Shown here piece by piece: positions 1 to 13,390 of a stretch of 64,000 bases of DNA. Position 1 is the first letter of the stretch, and every line of letters starts with the position of its first letter. The DNA is taken from contig JAGGNK010013003.1 in assembly GCA_017590115.1 (NCBI GenBank), positions 310,001-374,000 of the forward strand. The letters run 5' to 3'. Below the pieces are notes generated by a model. That model did no database searches. It was not told the origin of the DNA and saw only the letters and a list, made by a program, of their open reading frames with translations. A program made the position numbers and the translations under genes. The DNA is from Montifringilla adamsi (lineage: Eukaryota; Chordata; Aves; Passeriformes; Passeridae).

Positions 1-3000
1 GTGTTCAGACAGATTTCCAAAAGGCATCATGTAGGTGCCTGACTCCATTTCAGAGAGACTTAGGCAATAGGGACTTAGCTCATAGTGCAGCCTCAGCCTG
101 GAATGTGGGAGGCTGCATGGAGGGATCAGCCCTTCATGAGCCTCTAAACAGCAAAAAACAAATGGACTTTCACAGGTACCCTATTAAAATCTAGACCAAT
201 CAGGTCTGGAAAGAGTTGTTAGACTGAACTAATTAACCACTCTTAGCCCTTGAAAGCCACATGGTGGAAAACAGCTTCTGGAGTATTTGCCAGGGCACAG
301 CAATGGCCTGATGTTCCAAGAGGGCAGCAGCTGGAGGCAGAGCCAGCACAGCAGGGCTCTCAGGGATCTCATAGTCCCACAAGAGCTAAACACAGCTGCT
401 GCTGAGGCCAGACAGTGCAATTAAAGCCTTTAAGTGCCCTCACAGCCGTGACTATATTTTAGAGGTAAAATCGCACAAGGAAGTGGATCACAGAAACAGA
501 TTCATTTGAATTCCTTGCAGTACAGCACTTACATTGGAATTTCCTAATTCAGTTTTTTCGAAAACTCAGCTATTATCATTTAGTGTGACTTTTCTCCACG
601 GAAATGTACTGACTGACCTCAGTCTGGTTGAATCTCAGGCTCAAATCTGATCAGTTAGCAAGAGAAACACTGATCTCATTCCAATCCCTTGCAGATTTTT
701 GCCCAAAAAATCATGCAGACGCTTGGCAGCTTCTAACTCACTTTGGGAAGATCCAATTTTAGATAGTTGAGAACAAACTAATTCAAGAAGAAGCACATCA
801 CAAGGACTGGGATGCTTTTAAACATGATACTCAATTGACCTGTGATTTCCTCTTTTCCTGTCTCCCAGTATCAACTCAGTAGTGATCTCACAGAGCCCTG
901 CCATGCTTCTCCTCCCTGGACAGATAAAATCTGGTAGTCAAACCAGCTGGGCATTTTGGCTTTGTCTGGGGGTTGGTGGTTTTTTCCTCCCTTGCTACCT
1001 AAAGCTGAGAAGCAGCCTCAGAGCTCACAGAATGCAGACAGTGTGACTGCCTGTGGGCAAAGGGAGCTGGTTTCTCCCGGGTCGAGTAAGTCAAAAGCAA
1101 ATGTGTTTCTGTTTGGAATACTTGTTGTGGGTAGCTCCCAAAGGAATTGACCAATGCAGTACTCCTTCCCCCCAAAATAGTGAGCAAACAAGATAAATCC
1201 AGTGACACACTTGAAAGAATAGAAGCTGATTAAACACAAGGAACAGCTCAGAACTAGGGGCAGGAAAGCAAAATGACAGCCAAGAAATGGATTAAAGAAA
1301 TAAATCGGTCGAATCAGCTTGAAACACCAGGAGAAGCTTTTTTTCCCTGGCAAATTCACTTGAGCAACTCATCAGTAACTGAAAGGAGAGCTGAACCATG
1401 TGCCAGGCAGGTGAGTTTTCTGTGGCTGTTAATTATCCCCGGTTTCTGCAGGCGCTGTTAGTGGCTATTGATAGCGTGTGACACACCACTCCTGCCCACA
1501 TCCCTAACTTCGGGGACAGTGATGCACACATGAGCCACGTTAGGTTGCCACACAGCCCTCCACGGGCAGCCCACATAGTGGCATCTTTGCTGGCTCACTG
1601 TCACTAATCCTTGTCGTTTTCTGCTGCAAAAGGAGCGCGGTGGCTCTCGGGGCAGGGGGTGGGTGTCCGTGTGCAGTGACTCACTGCGCCGCCCTCCCCG
1701 CCCTTTCCCGGTGCGCAAACACAATCGGGACAGAACAAGAGATGGCTGTTAAATGATCGATTTGAGTTAATCAAGACTTCATTAATCGCGGGTTTTTATC
1801 TTGGATGACCTGGGAGATTTTCTTTTGTGCAGCATAGCTCTGTCTACAATTGACTCATCCCACCTGAGGGCAGATGATACTTAGCCCTGTCCTAACTATT
1901 GAATTACTGCTCTGCAGTTTGTTTGTTTAATGTGTTCCCCGGTTCTTTGGTCCAAACCCACAATCTGATCATTTGCATGTAGGCAGGGGCAAGCTCCAGC
2001 TCGGAGTCAGCTGTTCGACACAACATTCTAAATAATGCCTTGACAAAGCTGAGAAACATAAAGTAAATTGGAACCCAGAGATATTTATCTTGTCACCACT
2101 GCGTAAAGTAAGCAAACTAAGCAAACAGTGAGCTGAAATAACTGTGTGTAGAAACCACTTGAAACTAGCCTGAGGTGCTTTGTTAAGGCAGAGGACCACC
2201 TTACAAATGAGACTTTTAAAGCATATCAAGTGCAATACCATAACTCAATGGTTTTCTTGCCTTAAGCAAATCAGCATTTGGGACTTTTCTGACACGCTGT
2301 TTGTCCTTCCTGTGCACGGCTTGATTCACCATTGCTTTGCTTTTTGTGGAGTCATTTAAGCCTGGGCTAAGTTATGTGATCCCTCCTCTCTGGGAGAGTG
2401 TTGTAGAATTATAAATACTCAACATGAGACAGGACAGTTTATAAATCAGTTTTTGGCTCATGACACCAGCTCTCTAACTGAGAGCCACAGCATCGAGGAA
2501 TTTTTTCCTACCAGCTGAGCAGCACTCAATTTTCCAACTAATACTGGTGTTTTTCCTCCTTTCTAGAAATCAGCCTACGTCAAGTGGAAAGGCAAATGTA
2601 GGAAATAATTTCCTGACATTGCTGTCCTGGTAGTTTTTTGTATAACTGTTGGACCTGTAGCAAGACTGAGCTGTGGCTTGGGAGGGAAGGAGAAGCCACC
2701 TTTGCGATGGTGAACAGGAGAGGAGGTCTCCACATGGCACTCAAATGAGTCAATGCCAAGAAAAAGGCTGGCAAAATGCAAAGACTTTGCTGTTAGTCCT
2801 ACAAGCAAATCACCTTTAGTGCTCTGTGTGATGGTGGAAACACATCTCAACTGTTTTTTTCTATACAAAATTATGTTTTAAAGTAGAAGGGAGGTAAAGG
2901 AATTGGTTACATCCAGGCAAAGAAGTCAGGCATAAACAGCCCTTCAAAGTGCAGAAGCAGCATGCACAGAGATGTGGTGAATAGGTGCAGGTTCCTTCTC

Positions 3001-4807
3001 CTGTGCCCTGTTCTTGCTGTGACTGCAGGCTCTGGGGACCTACCCTGCACACACTGCATGCTGCCTTACACTCCCTAAGGCATCAAGGAAATCAATTGCA
3101 AGTTTTGTTCACAGACATTTTCCATATCTTTCCTATTTTAAGCCTTGCTCCTGCCCTCTGAGGTCCCTCTGGGACCTGGGAGCTGAAAGGGAAACATACC
3201 AGGCTGAGGTTGTGAATACTCCTGGATGTAGCCTTTAGAGCAGTTTGGATGCTTGAGAGAAAGGAGTTAATCTCTTCCCAGCTGAGACCAGTCTTCAGGC
3301 AGGGATTTGCAAGGCAGTAGGGGCTGTACCAGGTGTGAGGGCAGTGATTAACTCCCTGCCTGGATCACTGAGGAGCTGTGCATAATTGGCACTTTATTTT
3401 AGCAGCTTTTAGGATCCAGTCTGTAATTAAGAGTTTAGATTAAATTCACCCTGATTTGAAAGAGAGAAGCTGAGAAAACAGGGATTGTCTGGGACCATAA
3501 TGGCCTGGGTTTTATCCCTTCTTGAAGGGGAGGGAAGAAAAGCTTTAGGAATCCAGCCATTTCTGTCACAGAGTTACTCTGATTTTGTTAGAGTCAAACA
3601 GAAGCTTTTACTACTTAAGACAGTGTGAATTCTCATAAGTGCTTATTTTTAAAAGGAATGATTCATAGATACTTATTTTTATTCAAAGATTAATTGTTTT
3701 CTGGGGGATTTAAATCTTTCTTGACAGTGTTTGTAACTTGACATGCCACAAAGCAGGGCTGTCACATAGCAATTGGAAGATAATGCTGACGAGAAACTGG
3801 CTATTCTCGCTGGGCTGTCTGGATGGGAAGGAGCTGCAGACAGTGAACAAATAGAGCCACGTGAAACACTGCTAGAAGCAACCTCCAGAGGTCACCTCTG
3901 TTGCTAGGCAGGATTTGCTAACACAAGCAAGGAAAGGAAAATTAACCTCAGAAAATAATTTCAGCTTTAATAATTCAGGCTGGTACTGACACTTAGGAAT
4001 GGATTTGATCTTTAGATGCAGATTTTTATCGTAAATGTAACCTTCCCTCTTAATTTTTTTTTCCCCCATCCCAGTTCACTTTGACTGTGGAATGATTCTC
4101 AGCCCAAACTCATGATTGATTTTGTCTGGAGTTGACATCTCTCCTGGTGGCCCCCATCATGATCCCACCAGTGGAATTAAACCACCTGGAAAATTTGGGC
4201 CAGGAGCCTTGTGTGGACAGCTCTCTTGGGGAGGACAACACTTTTAAATTAACTGGCAGAAACCATCGGTGGGGAATGATTGCCAGTTCCATCTGAGGGG
4301 AGCAATCCCAGCTGCAGGCTGTAATTCCTGTTACCTGTACAGTGGAAAAATCTCCCAGCATTAGCCCTTTTTTCCCCTCAGAGGAGCTAAAAATATGCTC
4401 TTTGAAAACAGAGTAATACTGGTTTGAAATGGGAGAGGGAAGAAGCAGAGATATCTGGGACCTGTGTGGAGGGCACGCTGACAAATTTCCAAAGTGTTTT
4501 CAGGGACAGCAGTTCACAGGCAGTATTGGGTTCTGAAAATCATTGTCATCTGTCTCACAGCTAATTATGTGAGTGGATTAGTCACTGCTGGCTTTGGCAG
4601 GGCTTTTCATTTGATTTCCAAAAAGAGGCTGCAATCTTCAGTCCCATCTCACCTGCTTGTGGCACACTGGCCAAGGAAAGGTCCATGAGGACAACAAAGC
4701 ACTTGACTAGGCAAGGGAGAGGAAGAATATTGAGTGGCATTTTGGGGGGCAAAAGGAGACCTCTGTTCATGTTAGCCTTGGACTTTTGATTTAGTTTAGT
4801 TTTTCTC

Positions 4808-4810
<3 letters not shown>
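1..4810. other. Gene-free stretch
   Basis: No coding region beyond short chance frames. A GC-richer part (about 1620-1720) and the TAAT-rich element at 1730-1860 stand out; the rest is unique AT-leaning sequence. Confidence 0.6.
1730..1860. promoter_or_regulatory. Candidate conserved non-coding element with TAAT sites
   Basis: ATGATCGATTTGAGTTAATC followed by TTCATTAATCGCGGG contains several TAAT/ATTA homeodomain-type cores and no repeats, in the style of a conserved non-coding element. Conservation cannot be seen from one sequence. Confidence 0.2.
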
Positions 4811-4846
<36 letters not shown>

Positions 4847-4853
4847 TCTATAC
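4811..4853. repeat. (TTA)n microsatellite
   Basis: About fourteen ATT/TTA triplets in a row, ending in TACTATT. Simple repeat with no coding content. Confidence 0.95.
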
Positions 4854-7800
4854 AGTGAAAAGCTCCTGGAATCAAGTTAAAAGGTGAAAATATGGACTTT
4901 CTTGGAAAAAAGTGCAAAACACTTCCAGCTTTTTGAGTTATAGTGTCCTGATATCAAATCAAGGTGGCTTGCATTGGGCTTATGAGGTGGATGCTACACT
5001 GCCAGCTCAAACCTTCCTGCTGCAGAGCAGGACTGGTGCCTGCCCAGCAGGAAAACATGGGGCTGCCAACTTGAGCCAGCTGCAGGGCTGCACCAAGGCC
5101 AGCTGAGCTGTCTCACCAGCCAGGCAGCCTGGGCAGTGGGGTTTGGTAACCTCCTCAGTCGTGCTGGTGAAAATCTTCTCAACTCAAGGCTCACCTTCCA
5201 GTGAGAAGCTTGAAGCATCAGCAGCAGCAGCAATATCTGAGGAAGGGGGCTTGGAGTCTGGAAGTTTCTGGTCATAAAGCCTGGGAAACCCTGAAGAAGT
5301 CAGGTATTCAGATATGAGTGTGGTGGCTCTCCTTCACACTTCCAGCAGATGTTTATCCAAATGCCATCAACTGCTGTTTGCAAAGGGATTAAAGAGTGCA
5401 GGAGTCACTGAGGTATCTCTTACCTAGATCTGGGTTTAGCCATTTCAAGTGTAATTGCAGTTTCCACCTTAAACTGCTCGTGGTTACCTACTTACTTGTT
5501 CATGCTTCCACTTTTCTGAAGGATCTTCAGGTCCTCCAAATGCAATGAAAAACACTGGCACATTTAATCACGGTTGATTCTCTGAAGAAAGCACTGGGAA
5601 ACAGCATTTAGAGACAAGAGCTGAGCATGCTGCATTTGCCAACCATATGCTGGGATATTTTTTTTCCTACTGGGCTCCACCAGTAGCTTGTATTTACAGG
5701 GGAGAATTGGAAACAACACAGATTGGGAGTAAACAGCATTCAAAAATCATGTTGAGATTTAGCATCCTTTATTTCAGAGAAGGAAGTAAAAAGAAGGAAA
5801 AAACAGAAAACGAGGTAAAGGCAGATCACACCAGAGGTTGCTGGGTAAAGGACAGTTCTCACTGGCACCCCAGAAAAGAGGAGTTAAAAGGCATGATTTG
5901 AAGGAGGGTAATTTGCAGTTATTTATAGGGAAGATGAAATGATGATGGCTGTAAGAAGGAAGCACCCCATGGAACTGACTGGTTTCCAAATCCCACCATC
6001 AGGTGACTTCTGATGAATAATATAGGCCAGGGTTATGCCAAATTTGCATTGCTTCCACTTGCACAGAGGAGAGAAAGAATGGACCAAGCTGCCTTATCCC
6101 TTCAGCAGGACACAGCTGTTCTGATGAATCTCTCACTGCTCCACACGGGTTCCTCACCCCCTCTGGGCCCATGAAACCTGTTCTGTCCCAGACTGCAAAG
6201 CAGCTGTGCTGGGGACAGGGAGGCCTACAAACATTGCAGGACAAGTATGAAATAAATGGGCAGGAGATCTTTCTCCTTTTTAATGCCTTTATTAAAAAGA
6301 ATCAGCTCAGGTGGGGAGAAATCAACGGCTTGCACCCACGCCACAGTCGCTCCCAGGGGTGGCACGAAGGAGGAGGGTGATGCAGCTTTGTCCGCTGGTC
6401 TGCAGGCAGACCTGGGGATTCTGTCCTAATGAGAGATTAGGAGATTCCTCCTTTTCGGTCCAACACCTCAGGTCCTCTCTCTGGTCAACATCCTTTCAGG
6501 TTAGGGTGAGAAGCAAAAAGGATCCAAGCAGGCACTGGACTACACTCTCATCCTTAGACATCACCTAGGTCCCCTAATTCTATGTTGGCTCGTTGTTTTT
6601 AGGGGTTTTCCTGGAAAACTGTAAAATTTGGTGCAATGCATTTCTCATCTGCATACTAGCTCTGATGCCACTCCCATTCTCCTGGTACTGCAGGGTCCAG
6701 GTGTAGATCCCTGGCAAGCATCAGGGGGACAATGGCTAATCACCAACCATTAGGTAATTGAAGAAGAACTCTTAACAATGCAGCTAACTTAACAGCAACT
6801 GGTCCAACTTGTTTTAACTCTGCAACCTTAAAAAAAATAGATAAATTTTATTCATAACAAAGTACATGTGCCTCATCCACTGCAGGGATGAGGCAGCCAG
6901 GATAGTGCTTACAGTGAACCAGAAAAGGAGCTGTGTTGAAGGACCCTCTTAAGACCTGAATTCCATGGTGTAACACAAGTTGTGCAGAAATGCACAGCTC
7001 TTAAACCTAGGTTTTTTTTGAAGGGGAGGCCCATTAACTGGCTCCAAAATGTGCTCCCTGCTTGCCTTGACTGCCTCTCTCTTCCAGCATCTACCACCTG
7101 CAGAAAGACCCCTCACCCCTTTCCTCTCCCACAGAGCCCACTTCACCTTACAAGCTGCTGTGCACTGGGGACTCTCTCTGCATACAGTCCTTTTTCTTAC
7201 TGACCAACAAGCTCTGCTCTAAAGGCCAGATTCTGTTGATGAATCTCCATGGGACTGACAGGAGCCCGCACACTGAGGGAAGCCCAAGCTGCTTTGGGTC
7301 AATGAGATATTAATTTAGATTCTGCTCCTCAATATATTTTGCTGTCATAGCTAAGAGTGGTGGCTATGGCAATATTTCATAGGGCTTCCATGTCTTTGTA
7401 GCCAGGAGAGACAAGAGGCTGTAGCAAAAGCAGTTGCTGTGCACATGTGAGGCTGTATTTGTCATTCTAAACCAAGAAGGACATTTTAGCCTGGCTTTTT
7501 AAAGAAACACAGCTTATGCTTTCATGCTGCTTTTCCATCTGTTTCCCCTCTGATTGTTCTTCAGCAAATCTGGAGCCCATTGGCCAGTGTCAGCCAAATT
7601 TGACCATGGAACAGTGTGCACTTCCCTCTGTGGAGAGATGGGTGGCTTGATGCAGGAGAAGGCAGGGATAGCCCATCTCTCTCATTGGGAATGACCACAG
7701 CCAACTGGACCGGAGCGCCGGCTTGGCCTGTCAGCCCACGCTTGGCTCTGGCTCCACCACAGCTTGTGCCCAACCACGCAGGCTGGGTAAGACCTTGGCT

Positions 7801-10800
7801 ACCTCGGCTTGTAACTGTGCCTGCTGGGGAGAATTTCCTCCCTGACCATTGTGTTAATCAGCTTAACCCTGCAAGATGTCATCTGATAAACTTGGGCTCT
7901 CTAAGAAAATAACTCGTAGTTATTTTGTGTTTGTGTGATTCATCCCTGATAGGAGATGATATATTATTAAATGCCTAATTTTCTCAAGAATTTGTATTTT
8001 GACCTGCCAATATTTTGAGGAAACCCTTTGAGGGATGTCTTTTTGCAGAGCAATCACAAGTTACTGTAAACACATGCCCCTATCAGTGCCTCTGTCTGAC
8101 CTCGCACCATCAGATAAGCAGGCTTAGCCTTCATATGTCTGTAGGGATTACTTTATATCTGTCCATAGCGGTGACTGGGATAAAGTGATATTTTCTGCAA
8201 ATACAGTTTAGCCTTTAGGAAGTCACTGCTTACTCATGTGTTAACCTCAGCTCTGAGCAGGTGACCAAAGGCAGGCAGACTGCAGCTTGCCTGAGCTATA
8301 AATAAAGAGGAGCCTGCAGCTACAGCTGCCTGTACTCTGCTGCAGGTAAATATTTGTCCATGGAAGCTCAGTGAGAGCAGCTTGCATTTGAATGGCTGAC
8401 CACAAATCCCCACGGGAGACTGCAATAAAAATGATTTGGTGGCATCAGGTGCCACAAGGTATTAAGACTCCCAGGAAAAAAATAATAGTTCAGTTCATTA
8501 TCTCAGTGACAGGCTGTTGACACAGAAAAGCAGTATTTGATACCAGAGACTCAAATAATGAAGAGTCAGAAGCCAGCTCAGGAGACCTATCTCTTAGGCT
8601 AAGGCATATGTTCGGCAAAGATTCCACAGTCTTCCTAGTTAAACATAACATTTGTGATATATTTTCTTTTTAGTGGGTATTCCATTCTCATTCTCTGAGC
8701 TGCATCCTCCCTGAAGTGTATCCAGCCTCTGACTTTGATTACAACTGTCCAAGTTTTCAGGAGCTGTTTTCCTATGTCCCAGTGACTTTCCTGGGTTGTA
8801 AATTTGATGGCATCAATAATTTTGAATATCCTACTTTCCCAATACATTCAGGATGGAGATCACTCCTGATTCTAGCTTTGTAAAAAGCTGATCTCTGACA
8901 TGCTAATGAAAAGCTATGGAGCAGAGAGGCTACAATGCAGGACAGTTTGAGAGAACTGCCCTTCCCAACTCCTTGCAACACCCCTGGAGTTTTGTGTAGC
9001 CACAGCAGGTTGACTGATCTACTGCTCTTCGTCCCTACATGTCTCTGCTCCTTTGTGTTCCTGAGTGTGGTGATGAAAACCAGCACAGAGGGTGTGCAGA
9101 GCCCCAGCTGGGGTAGAAACATCAGAGCACATCAAAAAGGCCACTCAGCAGAACAATCTGTTGGGGCACATTTGACAGAGAGTAGGGGCCACTTGGGTGA
9201 CACTGCAAAAGCAGAGAGGGTGGAGAGCAGAGGAGGGAAAAAGGGGTCACCACACCACCCCAGCACCATCATCACCCCCTGCCACTGCTTTGCCAAACTC
9301 CTCTGTCAGCAGCACCAACCCCAAATGTCTTACCTTTGCCCCTTAAAGGCCTTTTGTGACCTCTTTCCATGCAGTTCAAGTGTCTCCATTTAGCAAACCA
9401 CAACACTCTTATTGATAAGGTGTTTTTTCCACACTGCACCAGGCAGCAAAGGAGCCCCTCTGTTTAAACACCATGACATCACCTTCAAGGTCATCCTATA
9501 AATTCCTTCCTAAAATTATTTGTCACAAGCTCTGTGGAAAATGCAGCGAGAATGAGACTGATGGCGTGCATTAAATACACTGCCAAGCACAGACCTCTGC
9601 TCTGACTCTTGACTTTGAGCATGGGAGCTTCTCTGTTGTGTTATACCTCACATTGGGCTTGGTTGCTGGCACATGGGCCACCTTTCTCTTTTATCTTGGC
9701 ACAGTGGGCACCCCAGTACAAAGCTGGAGCCCTGAGCTGAGACACAGTTAATAAGCAAGTTGGTCACAGCAAAATGGAGAATAAGTATCAGTTGTTTTAA
9801 GGTCAGAACAGTCTTGAAGCTTTGTTAATACAATTTCAGTATTATTTTTTATGAAACAATCCTGTTTAACCAAGATGACCAGACTTTTCTCCTCTCTAAT
9901 TTTAATGTGGTTTTATAAAATGGATACACTTGGTGTGTCATCTGGAAACACTAACCAGGGAGGTTAAGAGGTGAGGCTGTTGGGTTTAAAGCGTCCATTT
10001 AGTACATAGATAAATGAATTGACTAAGTGCTACCCCATTTGTCATAGAGCTATTATACCTGATTTTTTTTTTTTCTGGGCTAGTTCTAAGCTACTGGTTA
10101 ATGGGGTAGAATTAGATTTTTGCAGAACTCTGTGCAGATAATTTTCTTGGAAAACATTTTGAAGAGCCTGCCTTTCCAGAATATGAGAGGTGATGTTCCA
10201 CTGCTGTCTGATGGATTGGTCCTCAAAAAGCAGGACTGCATCTGCAAGTGGTAGCCTGTGGCTCCTCCATTAAAGTTTCTGCACTAGCACAGGAGAGCTG
10301 TAATAAAGAGAAATGACATATTAATGTGGAAGTAAGTTCAAAGCCCTCAGATCTGAGCATCATGGGACATTAATGAAATTTAACATTTGATCTAGAGCAA
10401 GGCTACTTGGCCTGGGGAGCCTCAGGTCCAAAGTCATCACATCTTAAAATTCTGTGTGCTAACTGTTTAACTTGGGCTTATCTGTCCTCATGAGATTAAT
10501 CCAAATAAAGAATAATACCAAGGTAACTTTCTCACAACAGGATCCCAGAGCAATGGAGAGTCATCTCAAACAATATAAATTCTAGGTGATGTGAAACCTG
10601 GCTGGAAAAAAACAGTGTCTATTAAATTTAACAAAAGTTATCCTGCACCAGTGGTGACAGAAGTAGGGGCAGATTTTCCCCTATATTTTCCCTATATTTT
10701 CCATTAATATTGTCCTCTGAAAAGCTCCCTGCCTTTCCCATATTCTAACATCTCATTCAGGCTGAGGAAGGTACAGAGGGAAAGCTCTGGGACATTCCAG

Positions 10801-10963
10801 GGTTATGAAGTATTTAATCTGCAGGACACCCTTATCTGAAGTTGGTTGAGACAATTCAGACAGAAATAGGTCCCATCCTAACAGAGAGTAAAGGGAACAG
10901 AGGATGTTTTCTAGTGGATAATTGACAGGATTCCACAAAATCACCACCAAGGCATTACAGACA

Positions 10964-10966
<3 letters not shown>
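4854..10966. other. Gene-free stretch
   Basis: Only chance open frames, the longest being 152 codons at 8935-9393 with no recognisable domain. Holds the GATA-motif cluster at 7948-8190 and a weak GGCCAGATTCTG repeat-like fragment near 7224. Confidence 0.6.
7948..8190. promoter_or_regulatory. Cluster of GATA-type motifs, candidate enhancer
   Basis: Within about 240 bases there are TGATAG (7948), reverse TATCA (8081), CAGATAAG (8111), TATATCTG (8153) and GGGATAAAG (8177). GATA motifs are short, so a cluster by chance is possible. It lies 19 kb upstream of the ANKRD9-like gene; a link is pure inference. Confidence 0.22.

Positions 10967-10997
<31 letters not shown>
10967..10997. repeat. Poly-T tract, 31 bases
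   Basis: An uninterrupted run of 31 T. It could be the A-tail of a reverse-strand insertion, but I see no TTTATT (reverse AATAAA) just to its right and no recognisable transcript, so I call it a homopolymer tract. Confidence 0.9.
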
Positions 10998-10999
<2 letters not shown>

Positions 11000-12067
11000 C
11001 CCTAGCAGTGAGGCTGAAGGATGCATAAAACACAGAAGGCCTCTGCTTAAGTGAGGGGCAATTCTCTATACACTCAGCGGGCTTTTTTTGCCCCCACAAG
11101 AGGTCTAGAAGAGGGTAGTGTTATTTCTTCAGTACATATTTCCTTTGATGCTCTCTATTTTTATCAAGCAACAATGATCTCTTTTCACAGTGTATCCTTG
11201 ACCTTACATATGTTCATTCCCAAGCTCTTCATGTCATTCTCATGTTTTGCTCTTTACTCCTCCCTTGTTATCCTTTCCTTAGCAAACAGAGTCTCATGAT
11301 GCTCTCTGTGGCTGGGAGGAGCTCCCTTAGCACAACCCCAGATCTCACTTGCTGTTCTCTGTTAAAATCCTACTCAGGAAGCCCAAATGCCTGAAAAAAA
11401 GCTGTAGGTTGACTTGCTGCTCTCATGTTCACTTTTAGCCCCCAGCCGTGCTGTGCTTGGGTTTTTTTCTCTGCCTTGAAAACTGTTTGGGAGCATCTTG
11501 GCCATTTTGCTCTGTGTGTCTCAGGCAGCTGAGAGGATTTGATACTCTGATTGGCACCCCTGTGTTTTATGAACAAAACATTAATATTGTGAATAGTGAG
11601 CTGCTTTAGGACCACAGCTTGGCAGGTTCAGTCATGCAGAACTGAAAGCGGACTTGCAGTTGAGGTCCAAAATAGCCTGTGAATGCCTCACCAGGGAGGC
11701 TGGGATGACAGGCACCCAGCTTCCTAGCAGGTGCTCATTTCTTTCACATGGAGCTACTGTTGGAGGTCAGGGCCTCTTTATTGGAACATGGTGTGACTGC
11801 ATCACTTCTGTTACAGTACAAAGAACAGAGTCGTCCCAGTGACACTGAGAATGGGCCTTTCAGTGAGGTGAATAAATAACAAACACTCTCTGTCACTGGA
11901 AACCTGTGATGGTGTCAGTACAAATCAGGGGATAATAAGAAAGAGGTGCTCCCAGCTACCATATCAGATATATTGTCTCTCTCTCTAGGTTTTGTCTCAG
12001 AAAGCTCCACTTTTTTGGGGGGTTCTGCAAAATGCAAGTGTTTGGTTTTGAAACTGATGCTCATCAA
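10998..12067. other. Gene-free stretch
   Basis: Unique sequence between the poly-T tract and the ancient CR1. No gene, RNA or repeat recognised. Confidence 0.6.
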
Positions 12068-12775
12068 GTCATAGAAATATTGGCTGAAAGTCCCCTCTGC
12101 AGGCCTCCTCCTGCACATGTCTTGCCTAAAATCCAATCTGGCTCTCCCAAACTGCAAACCTTGGATACCATCCCTTGTATTGTCCACTGTTCCTGAAAAG
12201 TATCTGACGTTTGTGTCTGTCTACTGGGTGGTTCTGGCCACCTTCAGCTCACGTCTCCCCAGCCTAAGCAAGCCCAGCTCCCTCCAGCTCTCTGAGGGGG
12301 TACATCCTGCAGACCCTGAACACACAGCAGCCCCACTGGGCCCTGCCAGTTTCCCCACATCCCCCTTGACCTGGGAAGGGAAGCCAAGGCTGGACACAAC
12401 CCATGTACAGCCTCCCCACCACCAAGCAGTCTGGAATAAGTAACTTCTCTCAGAGCTGGCTGTCCTCCCCAGGAACACACACACAGGCTTTCTGAGGGAG
12501 GAGGTGCTGTCAAAGGCACTCATGGGTCCTTACCCAGGAAGTTGTCCAGTTGCTTTTTGAACCTCTGTAAAGGTTTGAATCGAAAATCTCCTCCAGCAAG
12601 GAGTTTTACAGATTTCTTGCACAGTGTGTGAAGGACCACTTCCTCCTGCTTGTGGAGAGCTTGCTAATTGCTAGTTTCATTTCTTGTTCTCATACAAGAA
12701 AGCACAATGAACCATTTATCATCCTCCTGCCCTTCCTAATTTTATAGATCTCTAAAGAAATGATAAAAAGGGACA
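12068..12775 (-). mobile_element. Ancient degenerate CR1-like LINE fragment, reverse orientation
   Basis: The left end (CATAGAAATATTGGCTG, then CCTCCTCCTGC) resembles the reverse complement of a CR1 3' end. Moving right come CTCCCCAGCCTAAGCAAGCCC and CCAGCTCCCTCCAGCTCTC, like the CR1 tail region, then GTTTTACAGATTTC, CACTTCCTCCTGCTTGT and TAATTTTATAGATCTCT, as in old amniote CR1/L3-type elements. Many indels point to an old copy. The middle (12300-12530) is poorly matched and may be separate sequence. Confidence 0.55.
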
Positions 12776-13149
12776 AAAATACATGAGGAAGACAAATGCT
12801 ATATTCTGCTTTTCTCTCCCTTTTATTTCCTGAAACATGTGACTCCTAACACTCATTTGAGCATCACCTTTGGAGATTGTCTCTCACTGTTTCCTTCTCC
12901 TTTGTCTTTATTGCACTCCACCAGTGAACAGCAACTAGGAGTAACAGGCCATAAACAACTATTTTCCTGCTCATTTACCTGTGTTGTTCTGGCAATTGCT
13001 TAATGGTAAACATATGACTTACTGACACAGTTTAGATCACAATGCTAACAAGTTTAATTCTTTGCCTTTGAAGGCTAATACAATTTTCCTCTGCATTCCT
13101 CCAGGCCATAGAGTCAAGAACAGCCACAAGCAGAGGTGCTCCCAAGACC

Positions 13150-13390
13150 CCCAGCTGCATTATCATCTGAATTTCATTAGGATTCTGAATAGTGCCGCTG
13201 ATGAAGTTGACTGGGAAAAAAAAGGCAACTTAATCTGTTAAAGAGCTGCAAAAAAGAGCTGTAATTCTTTCTAAAAGATTGTTTTAGCTTCTTGATCTGC
13301 TAATCTGATGCTTGTGTTTATAAGGACAGTCAGTATGCATCCTCAAGCAACAATTTAAATGTCTGCTCAACATATGCTGTTTACAGATTT
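13150..13390. promoter_or_regulatory. Candidate conserved non-coding element
   Basis: Unique AT-rich sequence with ATTATCATCTGAATTTCATT, two nearby AAGAGCTG copies (13241, 13254) and a TAATCTGATGC stretch. It is free of recognisable repeats, unlike its left neighbour. Conservation is untested. Confidence 0.15.

Noticed and set aside
8935..9393. 152-codon open frame
   Set aside because: No recognisable domain, no splice context and ordinary intergenic composition.
10967..10997. Poly-T as the tail of a reverse-strand processed pseudogene
   Set aside because: No reverse polyadenylation signal and no recognisable gene to its right.
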